Positions 35,101-44,901 of a stretch of 64,000 nt of DNA are shown one piece after another. The stretch covers positions 172,502,518 to 172,566,517 of the forward strand of contig NC_133650.1 of assembly GCF_009905375.1 (NCBI RefSeq). Direction: 5' to 3'. Under the pieces are notes generated by a model, which was given only the letters and a program-made list of their open reading frames with translations, did no database searches and was not told where the DNA came from. Origin of the DNA: Apium graveolens (taxonomy: Eukaryota; Streptophyta; Magnoliopsida; Apiales; Apiaceae). Each line of letters opens with the position of its first letter. Position 1 is the stretch's first letter. The position numbers and the translations under genes are program-made.

Positions 35101-36725
35101 TGTTATCTATGATTAAGCTTATTGATTCACATTGGTTATCATATTGAATGGTTTTAGAATTGGATGATATTATAAATATGGACCAGATTCGTGGTCAGAC
35201 CAGATTCGTGGTCATAATAGGCCAATGCGTGCCTTGGATCCAGTATATAGAGCAAAGCCGGGGGCCTTGCTCGGGGTTAGTGCGTGACTAATCAGCAGCC
35301 TAACCTTGTTTTTTTAAATGAAAAGTGAATATCCAATTCTAATCATTACTTATTCAGAAACTGATTCTTCTGAATCATCTCAATTGGTAATTGTTTAACC
35401 TCAATTGCTGCTATTATTACTTGCTGAGCTAGTAAGCTCACTCTTGCAAAAAATTTATATTTTCAACAATTGGAAAAGAAATTGTTGGTAACGAGGATTC
35501 CATGTCAAGTGTGCGAGCTAGGATTTCCGTTTAAATTGGATTGAGCTAGCAGGGGTTTTATATTATAGATGAGTTGTGTAAGATTGTAAGTACAATATCC
35601 TTAGCCATTGTAAGTTGAATTAGTTGGGATTTGATATGATGTAATAAAAGTTAAGATTATGGCTTGTTTTCATACTTTAACCTGTTGCGATCCGTGGTTG
35701 TGTACAGAAGGGTCTATGCATATAATACTTTATATACAAGTTTAAATATTATGGTGTTCGTTGTGAGCCCCAAACTTCTGACCCGGGTTTGGAGGGCGTC
35801 ATAGTGAGCTCTGTGCAAACCTACTCTACGACTCATACATCGCATCCATCCTCCTGGAATGCCTCCTGTACTGGACATCAGCCATCCCTGAACCATCACC
35901 TCCCCGGGCTCTAGAAGAACCTGCCTCGCCATGAGCCTGACTGGGCCTAACCATAGTAGCACCAGCTGCTGGACGTCCCGCTGGGAGACGATATCCCAAA
36001 CCATGCTCCTCGGGCTCACTACCTGTCCACTCCTGCATCGCATTCAGCATCGATGAATCAACAGGAGCGGCCGACATCTGCAGCTGCTCATAAGAAGGCC
36101 AGTGGACTTCAACTGCCTTGCGCAGCTTCGTGACAACAGAGGCATACAGGATGTTGTAATGCGTCCTCCCCCTTAAAAACTTCAAAATCCCTTGGTAGAT
36201 GAACTCACCAAGCTCCACATAATACTCCTCATTCAGAATCCCCCACAATAATCTGTCTCTCTCAACTGTAACCTCATGTGCATGCGAAGAAGGCAGAATA
36301 TTAGCACAAATAAAGGCATTCCATGCACGGGCACACCTATTCATCGCAACAACCGGAAAAGAACGATACTCATTAGATCTCGTCTTAAACTTCCACACCG
36401 TGCCCGGCTGACAGAGAGTAGCAATAATCAAATCCGAGTCAAAATCCTCGGGGGTCTTCTCGTTCCAATTCTCCTCATGGGCTTCCTTTGGTGCTGCCCA
36501 ATAACACGACGAATCACCTCGGGCTGATAATCAATCATAAGCCCCCGAACAACCGTATACCCATTCTTGTCTGCCTTGGCATTCGCATAAAACTCGCGAA
36601 CCACACTCATCGGGACTGCCTCCGGCGACTCACAAAAAGTAATCCACCCTTTCTCTGCAATCATCGGCAATAACTCACCATCCCTCCCCGATGGAAAAAA
36701 TCCCCTCTCCTTCAGAATATGAGTG
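32133..36725 (-). pseudogene. Third ORF of element C (Athila-type), interrupted by a solo LTR
   Basis: On the minus strand coding begins before 36670 (the initiator is unclear) with VVREFYANAKADKNGYTVVR and a Trp-rich region. It shifts frame near 36470-36490 and continues to 35826 (KTRSNEYRSFPVVAMNRCAR, AFICANILPSSHAHEVTVER, YVELGEFIYQGILKFLRG). The wording matches the putative plant transposon protein domain of Athila third ORFs. A stop at 35826 and the solo LTR (32271-35803) interrupt it. Beyond the LTR an acidic C-terminal tail (PPPDTPPSEGDDDDDFSE) ends at a stop at 32133-32135. The function of this ORF is not established. It is a remnant here. Confidence 0.72.
32271..35803 (+). mobile_element. 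Large solo LTR (3.5 kb) inside element C
   Basis: It starts TGTAACATCCGG and ends GGGCGTCATA, the latter a decayed inverted match of the start. It is flanked by perfect 5-bp duplications GTGAG (32266-32270 and 35804-35808). It interrupts the third ORF of element C. There is no internal coding region or primer-binding site, and no second LTR, so it is best read as a solo LTR left by recombination between two LTRs. The TGTAACA start and the large size fit Gypsy chromoviruses of the Tekay/Del type. A tandem repeat ACCAGATTCGTGGTC occurs at about 35181-35213. A 130-codon open frame at 33379-33771 has no family features. Confidence 0.75.
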
Positions 36726-36819
36726 GGGTTTGTGGGTGATTAGGAGATGGAAATCGTGGGTAATGGGGTTGATGCTGTGGAATTGTGTTTTGTATTTTTT
36801 TTTCTATTTTGTTTGGTTT

Positions 36820-36935
36820 TTTATAAGGCTGGAAAAAAAATTAAAACAGTCGGCCTCCAGGCGGTCGCCTGGAACCAGCAGGCGGGCGCCTGCCAGCAAG
36901 CGGCCGCCTGGAACTAGCAGGCGGACGCCTGCGGG
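36820..36935 (-). promoter_or_regulatory. GC-rich palindrome array and TATA box before the third ORF of C
   Basis: Four near-palindromes of about 16 bp lie in 36856-36932: CCAGGCGGTCGCCTGG, GCAGGCGGGCGCCTGC, AAGCGGCCGCCTGG and GCAGGCGGACGCCTGC. In minus-strand sense they are followed about 25 bp later by CTTATAAAAAACC (36822-36834), a TATA box, and then by the third ORF. The same GC-rich units, also followed by a TATA box, are in the U3 of both LTRs of C (30639-30695, 43681-43757). This looks like an LTR-type promoter module placed before the extra ORF. Confidence 0.6.
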
Positions 36936-37066
36936 GTTCCTGGAAAAAAAATTTCTACCTTCAAATTTTGTGATTTTTTTGGGTTTTGGGATAGAGTACT
37001 AAATTCTAAGGGTTTCTATGGTCTCATAACTTGGGTTGCTTCCCAAGAAGCTCTTTTTTTATGTCA

Positions 37067-40000
37067 TTAGCTTGACGCAGAGTAGTTCGATAAAGTTGAC
37101 AATAAAACAGCACTAACCACTTCCCGGTTAGCCATGTCCTCATAATAGTGCTTCAATCTCTGACCATTAACCTTGAATGCTTGGCCTGGATCGTTCTCAA
37201 AAATCTCCACCGCTCCATGTAGAAACACAGTTTTGACGATAAATGGTCTAGACCACCTTGATTTCAACTTTCCAGGAAAAAGTCAGAGACGAGAGTTGAA
37301 TAAAAGAACTTGTTACCCCGCCATGAACGACTTAGGAGATAGCTTCCTGTCGTGCCACCTTTTTACTTTTTCCTTGTACATTTTGTTATTTTCGTACGCT
37401 TGAAGTCGAAATTTATCAAGTTCATTTAACTGAAGCATTTGCTTCTTCCCTGCTGAATCCAGATCAAGGTTTAACTTCTTCAGTGCCCAATAAGCCTTAT
37501 GCTCAAGCTCCGCAGGTAAATGACATCCCTTACCATAGATAAGTTGAAACGGGGACATCCCAAGTGGAGTCTTGTATGCTGTTCTATAAGCCCAAACGGC
37601 TTCATCGAGTTTCAAAGACCAATCTTTCCTTGACGGACAAACAACTTTCTCTAGAATGCGCTTGATCTCTCTATTAGACACTTCAGCTTGACCATTAGTT
37701 TGCGGATGATAGGCAGTAGCAATACGATGATTCACATTGTAGCGCTGCATCATAGAAGTGAACTTACGATTGCAGAAATGCGACCCCTCATCACTTATGA
37801 TAACTCGTGGCATTCCAAATCTTATGAATATCTGCTTATGAAGAAAAGTCAACACTACCTTTGCATCATTCGTCGATAAATCCTTGACTTCTACCCATTT
37901 CGAGATATAATCGACTGCCAGCAAGATGTACTGATTATTGCAGGATGAGATAAATGGTCTCATGAAATCGATTCCCCAAACATCGAAGACCTTAACTTCA
38001 AGCATCACATTTAAAGGCATCTCATCCTTTCTAGTAAGATTTCCAACTCTTTGGCAACAATCACACCTTCAAATGAACTGATGTGCATCCTTCAACAACG
38101 TAGGCCAGAAAAAACCTGCTTAAAGAATACGAGCTGCTGTCTTTTCACCACCATAATGTCCACCATAAACTGTGGAATGACAGTCTCGTAATATCCCCTC
38201 CGTCTCACAGAATGGGATACATCTCCTGATGATCTGGTCAATTCCTTGTCTAAACAAATATGGTTCATCCCACATATACCACTTCACCTCATGTGGAAAC
38301 TTCTTCTTTTGAGCTGCATTCATATTAGGAGGCATTATATTGCTGACAAGATAGTTCACAATATCTGCGAACCATGGCTCTTCCTCCTGAACTACGAATA
38401 ACTGCTCATCCTGAAAAGATTCGTTGATCAATGTCTTATCAAGTGAAGTAGAATCAGGATTCTTCAGTCTAGAGAGATGGTCAGCTACTTGATTTTCAGT
38501 ACCTTTTCGATCCTTGATCTCTAACTCAAATTCCTCTAGGTTTTGAATCCTTCTTTGAGACCAGATAGCGAATGGCGGCGTGATCAGTGAATACTGTCAC
38601 CTTTGTCCCAAGTAGATAAGATCGAAACTTTTCAAAACCAAAAACTATAGCTAAAAGCTCCTTCTCAGTAGTGGTGTAGTTCATTTGAGCTCCATTAAGG
38701 ATCTTACTAGCATAGTAGACCATATGAAAGATATTATTCTTGCGCTGCCTAAGAACTGCTCCCACTGCATAATCACTTGCATCGCACATCATCTCAAAAG
38801 GCTCTGTCTAATCGGTGCCATAATAACTGGTGCAATTATCAAACTCTTCTTGAGAGTCTCGAAGGCTGCCAAGCATTCATCATCAAATTTAAAAGGCACA
38901 TCTTTCTCGAGCAAGTTGCACAACAACTTAGATATTTTAGAGAAGTCCTTGATGAAACGCCGATAAAATCCCCGCATGACCAAGAAAACTACGGATTCCT
39001 TTCACAGAAATAGGTGGCGGAAGATTTTCAATGACTCCCACATTGGCTTAATCCACCTCAAGGCCTTTGCTAGAGACTTTATGCCCAAGAATGATGCCCT
39101 GTTGTACCATGAAGTGACATTTTTCCCAATTGAGCACCAAGTTAGTTTCCACACACCTTTTGAGCACCAAACGAAGATTATTCAAACATTCATCAAACGA
39201 ATGTCCAAAGATGGAGAAGTCGTCCATGAACACTTCGACATTATTTCCAATCATATCATAGAATATAACCATCATGCATCTCTGAAAAGTGGTAGGTACA
39301 CCACATAAGCCGAAAGAAACTCTGCGAAAAGTAAACGTTCCAAATGGACAAGTGAAAGTAGTATTTACTTGATCTTCGGGTGCAATGCAAATCTGATTAT
39401 AACCTGAATAGCCATCCAGAAGATAATAATACTCATGACCAGCCAACCTGTCAAGCATCTGATTAATAAATGGAAGAGGGAAGTGATCCTTCCTTGTGGC
39501 TTTATTCAACTTTCTGTAGTCCATGCATACCCTTCATCCTGTGACTGTTCGAGTGGGGATGAGCTCGTTCTTCTCATTTGCTACCACAGTAATACCTCCT
39601 TTCTTAGGTACACATTGCACGGGGCTCACCCAAGAACTGTCGGAAATAGGATATATGATTCCTGTATCCAGCCACTTTAGAATTTCTTTCTTCACCACTT
39701 CTTTCATGATAGGATTAAGTCTTCGCTACCTTCCTCCAGCAGAATTTTATGCATGTAATACGAAGGGCTGATCCCTTTTATATCTGCTATAGTCCATCCG
39801 ATGGCCGATTTGAATTCTCTCAAGATCCTCAAGAGCTTGTCCTCGTCAGTACTTGAAAGGTTAGATGCAATAATAATAGGCAAAGTAGATGCATCACCTA
39901 AAAAAGCATACCTCAAGTGTTCAGGCAATGGTTTAAGCTCCAAAGTAGGTGCTTCCTCAATAGATGATTTGAGCTTTCCCTCAGCATTCTTGAGATCAGT

Positions 40001-41094
40001 ATTACCAGGAGATTCAAATGGCATGTCTAGCTTTCGCTTCCAAGGAGAAGCATTTAAATATTGTAGTTGTGCATTGCCTTCCTCATCTTCACTGTCAAAT
40101 TCCCCCACTAAGGCATTTTCTAAGGCATCAGACCTTAGCACATGATCAAGTTCTGAAGTTACCGCATAATCAATCAAGTCCACCTTGAAGCACTCCTTAT
40201 CTTCTGTAGGGAATTTCATCGCATTGACTGTCACATCCTGTTCTTGCACCCTCATAGTAAGTTCACCTTTTTGCACATCTATCAAGGTACGACCTGTAGC
40301 CAAGAAAGGTCTTCCCAAGATTATGGCAATCTTCTTATCTTCCTCGAAATCAAGAATGACAAAGTCGGCAGGAACGATGAGCTTATCCACCTTTACTAAC
40401 ACGTCCTCCATGATGCCTCGTGGGTATGTAATAGAACGATCAGCCAATTGTAGAGACATGTAGGTGGGCTTTGGATCGGGAAAATTCAGCTTTTTGAAGA
40501 TAGACAACGGCATCAGATTGATGCTTGCTCCCAAATCGTAGAGGCACTTATCGAATGACAACTTGCCAATAGTGCAAGGAATGGTGAAGCTACCTGGATC
40601 CTTAAGCTTTGGAGGTAATTTTTGTTGCAGCACATCATTGTCCTCTTCCGTTAGAGCAACGGTGTCAAGATCACCCAGTTTCACCTTTCTTGAAAGAATA
40701 CCCTTCATGAATTTCGTATAACTAGGCATTTGCTCGAGAGCCTCAGCGAAAGTATGTTGATGTGAAGTTTCTTGAACACCTCCAGAAACTTACCAAATTG
40801 CTTATCCAGCTTTTGTTTTTGCAATCTCTTAGGGAAGGGTGGTGGAGGATAGAGCTGTTTCTCCCTTATATTACCCTCAGGCAGAGTGTGTTCAACAGTA
40901 GTCTTCCTTGGTTCTGCCTCTTTCTCATTTTGCTTTTCTTCTTCATCTACAACTTCAGCTTCTCCATCTTTTGCTTTTTCAGCATTAGCAACTCTTCCAG
41001 ACCTTAAGGTAATAGCTTTTACTTGCTCTTTTGCTTCCTTCCTTCCTAGCACTTCAGTATCGCTGGGAAGTGTGCCAGGTTGACGATTGAACAT
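37067..41094 (-). pseudogene. pol of element C (protease, RT, RNase H, integrase; stops and shifts)
   Basis: On the minus strand from right to left: gag-protease linker with CKAITLRSGR-like wording (41020-41094, here VKAITLRSGRVANAEK); retropepsin with CLYDLGASINLMPLS (about 40540); an RT with LDGYSGYNQI and the catalytic box VFMDDFSIFG (about 39235); RNase H with [14 protein letters not shown] and [10 protein letters not shown]; an integrase zinc finger (HSTVYGGHYGGEKTAARIL); a core with [19 protein letters not shown] and [15 protein letters not shown]; and a C-terminus at 37067. RNase H before integrase is Gypsy order. It is broken by several stops and frameshifts (for example near 38440-38525, 38790-39045 and 39525-39700). 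The wording [20 protein letters not shown] is typical of Athila integrases. Confidence 0.92.
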
Positions 41095-42496
41095 GACATT
41101 GGCTATTTGACCGATTTGATTTTCCAGGGTCTTAATTGAAATAACCTGACTTTTGCATAATAGCTTTAGCTCCTCGAAATCAGCACTAGAAGTTGAATCA
41201 GCACCTCCTTGTTGAGGATATGATTGCCTTTGAGCATATTGCTGAGGTTGCGGGAATCCAGGTGGATTAAACTGCTTACTTACAGCTTGCTGAAATGGTT
41301 ACTGAACAGCATTCTGAGTATTGCTCCAGCTGAAATTGGGATGATTTCTGTTATTAAGATGATAAGTAGCTGGCACAGGCTGCTGCGGTCGCTGATAATT
41401 GTTCACAGACTGAACAGATTCATTAACAAGAGAACACTGATCCGTAGCATGAGAGCCTGCACAAAGCTCACAGACCAAAGCTATCTGATTGACTCCATAG
41501 TTGGCTAAAGAATCGACCTTCATAGACAGCGCTTGGAGTTGCGCTGTGATAGCTGTAGCTGCATAAACTTCCAGAATACCTGCTACTTTCCCAGGCATCA
41601 TCATTTGAGTTGGGTTTTGATGCTCGTTTGCAACAATAGTTTCAATAAAATTATAGGCTTCAGTATAGCTTTTGGCCCACAAGGCGCTTCTAGCTGCTGC
41701 ATCGAGCATGGGCCGAGATTGAGCCCCCAAACCATTGTAGAACCCAGTGATCAACATCCAGTCAGGCATACCATGATGTGGACACTTTCTTAACATCTCC
41801 TTATAGCGCTCTCAAGCTTCGCACATAGATTCTGTTGGTTGCTGCGCAAACTCAGTAAGAGCACTCCTCATAGCTGCAGTCTTGGCCATTGGATAGAACT
41901 TCACCAAAAACTTTTGCGCAAGATCTTCCCTAGTAGTGATGGACCCAGCTGGTAAAGAATATAACCAGTTCTTAGCTTTATCCCTCAGAGAGAATGGGAA
42001 AAGCCTCTGCTTGATAGCCTCATCAGTTACACCATTATATTTGAAAGTACTACAGATCTCGACAAAATTCCTGATATGCATGTTGGGATCTTCAGTCTCA
42101 GCACCTCTGAAAGAAACAGAATTCTGTACCATCTGAATAGTGCCCGGCTTGATTTCAAAAGTATTAGCATGAATAGCCGGATGAATGATGCTTGACTAAA
42201 TGTCATCAATTTTAGGCCGAGAAAAGTCTCTGAATAGTGCCCGGCTTGATTTCAAAAGTGTTAGCCTGAATAGCCGGATGAATGATGCTTAACTGAATGT
42301 CATCAATTTTAGGCCGAGAAAAGTCCATAAGAGCTGGATCTGCTGGAACTATACGATCACCCATGATTACCGGTTCTTTCTGTTCACTTTCTTTATCCGA
42401 ATCTTCAAAATCTATCTTCTCCGGAATATCAAGAACTGAGTCGATCTCCTTAGCCGTATCTAGAGTCCTCTTGCGAGTGTGAGAACATGTTTGCAT
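41095..42496 (-). pseudogene. gag of element C (frame broken by a 97-bp tandem duplication)
   Basis: On the minus strand the frame starts near 42496, runs through KIDDIQLSIIHPAIQANTF, then a tandem duplication at 42133-42326 whose 97-bp length throws it out of frame. It resumes at 42132 with NMHIRNFVEICSTFKYNG and LRDKAKNWLYSLPAGSITT, the Gypsy retrotransposon gag core, and continues to a Cys/His motif CELCAGSHATDQC near 41430. A stop near 41810 also interrupts it. Gag would form the capsid of the element's particle. Confidence 0.85.
42133..42326 (-). repeat. 97-bp tandem duplication in gag of element C
   Basis: The unit starting CTGAATAGTGCCCGG at 42133 recurs at 42230 with a few substitutions (about 4 of 97). 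The substitutions show that the duplication is not brand-new. 97 is not divisible by three, so the duplication causes a frameshift. Confidence 0.93.
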
Positions 42497-42610
42497 AAAC
42501 GCTCGCTAGAGTACCTGAAACACAACCGGAAATAATAAGTAACAAGTATTAATCAATGAGTCCTAATGACCACTGATGGCAAGTACATAAACTAAATAAA
42601 TTAACATCGA

Positions 42611-42629
42611 GTCCCTGGCAGCGGCGCCA
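42611..42629 (-). other. Primer-binding site of element C
   Basis: On the minus strand TGGCGCCGCTGCCAGGGAC lies six bases inside the 5' LTR. It resembles the Asp-tRNA-type site TGGCGCCGTTGCCGGGGA used by Athila and related Gypsy elements, with two changes. Confidence 0.85.
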
Positions 42630-42635
42630 AAAACT

Positions 42636-43996
42636 TGTTAGGCACAAATCACGTGCTAATATTCACGCAAGTATATACGTTCGCAAGTAATATAGAATGA
42701 TTTCTAGTTCGTTCCCACAGAGACTCAGACTAATTATATTTAATTGACACTCACTCACCAATGTATGATTACTTCTCAATGTCAAGACCATAACACTTAA
42801 GGTTGATTAACTAATTATTAACAACAATTAACTACGAGAATAAAACACTTAAATAACACTTGAATTAACAATATTAAACACATCATGGTTATTGTTATTA
42901 CCCTTAGCATGTAACGGTGATGATATTAATCGAACAACACAAAATTGAAAAAAGCCAACTTTTATTGTACAAGTACCTTTCTACCAAGTATCCACAATTA
43001 AGATAGAAGTTGAATAGGCATCAATTATGTTGAGACCCTATATGTCTACAGAATTTGACAACATAACGATTTAAGCGCAATACATGCATACAATACATAA
43101 ACCTATGCTAGCATGGCAAGTTCTAAATCTCATGATTCATTGTCGATTCACAAGAGATTAACAGGCTATCTTATATGTTCGCGACACACATAACACGAAT
43201 AAACACAACCTATACTAGATATCATACAATCATCACATACCAAGGTATTAAATAATTAACTAAAGAAATCCATAGTAAATCCGCTACGACTCCATGATCA
43301 CGATTAGCCCATGATAGAACTCATCGTCACCATGGGTTCATATGAAAACATGATAATAACACAACAATATAAACTAATAAAATACTTATTAAAACCAAAG
43401 TACGTCACAAGAGTATTAAGGTTCAAAGTAAAGAAAACTAGCATCCACTGTTACAACGAATAAAAGAATCACAAGATAACGTATGCTTCCTCTTCTTCGT
43501 TGCGGTGTGCTAAAACGGTCTTCTTAATTTTCTCTCCTTGCTCCTTACTTGATTGATACTTGTTACTTGATATTGTGAAACGTCTCCCAAGATTACTTAT
43601 ATAGAAGTCCACAAGAAACAGAAATCTCAGAAGTCCAATAGAATACGAATTAATAAAAATCAGAATCTGGAAATCCGATCCCAGGCGGCCGCCTCCAATC
43701 CTACGCGGGTGCCTGCTCTCCAGGCGGTTGTCTGCAAGCTCCAGGCGGGCGCCTGCGATCCTTCTGGAAAAATCCCATTTTTTCTTCTGTTTTTGCTGAT
43801 TTCTTCGCACAACTCCCCGAGACTGATCCCAAGCACTTCCTTAGGCTTATTATGATGAATTCTTCCTATTTACGCAAGCTATACCCTGAAATGCAGAAAC
43901 ACTCGAAAACGCATCAAATACACAAAACACCTGATTTCAAGACATCAATTCAAACCATTATAAGACGTTCTAAGTGGTTTAAAATGCCACTTATCA
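42636..43996 (-). repeat. 5' LTR of element C
   Basis: 1,361 bp partner of 29511-30932. On the minus strand U3 has four GC-rich units in 43681-43757 (such as CCAGGCGGCCGCCTCC and CCAGGCGGGCGCCTGC) and then a TATA box complementary to TTATATAG near 43598. It is followed by the target duplication CTTGC. Confidence 0.93.
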
Positions 43997-44293
43997 CTTG
44001 CATCCAATAATATATATATATATATATATATGTTCTAGCACATTCATATTGATAAAGCCATAAAATTTAATTTCAGTGGACTTTAAATAATTAATATTTA
44101 AAGGGGTTCATTGAAATTAATATTAAAAATTGTAGCATAATTATTTTCACACAAATATAGTATTATCAATGTAATGATAATAATTGTATAAATAGTGAAA
44201 TATAATTGTGATTTATTTTATTTTTTTAGTCTTTTTAATGAATCAATATTTAAAAGATGTTAAAAATAAAATAACAGCAGCACATAGTGTGTT
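43997..44293 (+). other. Element A resumes: noncoding, with a short (TA)n tract
   Basis: After the CTTGC duplication, A's post-pol noncoding region continues. A TA microsatellite lies at 44010-44031. No gene was seen. Confidence 0.6.
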
Positions 44294-44527
44294 GGTCGCC
44301 ACACAGAGGTTCTAGACTTAGAATATTCTAAGTTACTCTCCTATGGTCGCCACAAAGAGTTTTGACTTAGAAAATTTATAAGTACCTCTCCTGTGGTCGC
44401 TATAGAGAGTCTCAGAGTATTCTAAGTCCCTCTTGGTCGCCACAAGAGCACACTAGAGCCCCTACTCGCCACACAACACTTACACTCTTGTGATTTCTTA
44501 CACTATGAACATATATATACATATAAG
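44294..44527 (+). promoter_or_regulatory. GGTCGCC array and TATA box before the third ORF of A
   Basis: Four units of about 51 bp start with GGTCGCC (44294, 44345, 44396 as GGTCGCT, and 44440) and include ACTTAGAATATTCTAAGT-like palindromes and a CTCTCCT-rich end. A fifth partial CTCGCCACA is at 44465. They are followed by a TATA-like stretch ATATAAG (44521-44527). GGTCGCC is also the core of the LTR array of this element at 9361-9686, where it also precedes a TATA box. The third ORF begins at 44902. Confidence 0.55.
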
Positions 44528-44901
44528 TCACTATTTCTCAGATTATATACACACAGTTCAAGTCGCAGATGAAGAAGAAAATTTCATATTGATCAAATCC
44601 TTAACAAAATTTGTATTTTTTAAAGATTTAGAAGCCCATATCACAAGGATTAATTTGATACCAACATCAACAAATTCCACCGGATATTTGTGGAGATCGA
44701 ATTACCCTAGCTTTTGATTTAAGGCTTTGTTTGGCTAAAAGTGTTAATTGGATTGATTTTACTTTAATTTCTTAAGGCCTCATTTTGTTAATTCTTTTAA
44801 AAAAAAGTGAGTTAAAATTTGGTCAATTTGCCCTATTTTATAATTCGAAGGGCACACATTTATTTGTTTTAAATCCAAATTTTATTCTCATTTTTATTTA
44901 A

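Larger units (their letters stand above)
29511..43996 (-). mobile_element. Element C: Athila-type Gypsy retrotransposon, minus strand
   Basis: The LTRs are 42636-43996 (5', in the element's sense) and 29511-30932 (3'). They begin TGTTAGGCAC and end CTTATCA on the plus strand and are flanked by perfect duplications CTTGC (29506-29510 and 43997-44001). Read on the minus strand the order is primer-binding site, gag, protease, RT, RNase H, integrase, then a third ORF. That is Gypsy order, and the protein wording and Asp-tRNA type primer site fit the Athila lineage. LTRs differ at about 4-5% in the part I compared, plus indels. A 3.5-kb solo LTR sits in its third ORF. Many stops make it inactive. 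Confidence 0.94.

Noticed and set aside
35826..36670. Host gene of unknown function on the minus strand
   Set aside because: Its wording matches the extra ORF of Athila elements, it lies between pol and the 3' LTR of element C, and it has a frameshift and a transposon insertion.
42611..42635. Element C as an endogenous pararetrovirus
   Set aside because: It has paired LTRs, target duplications, an integrase and a tRNA primer site, so it is an LTR retrotransposon.
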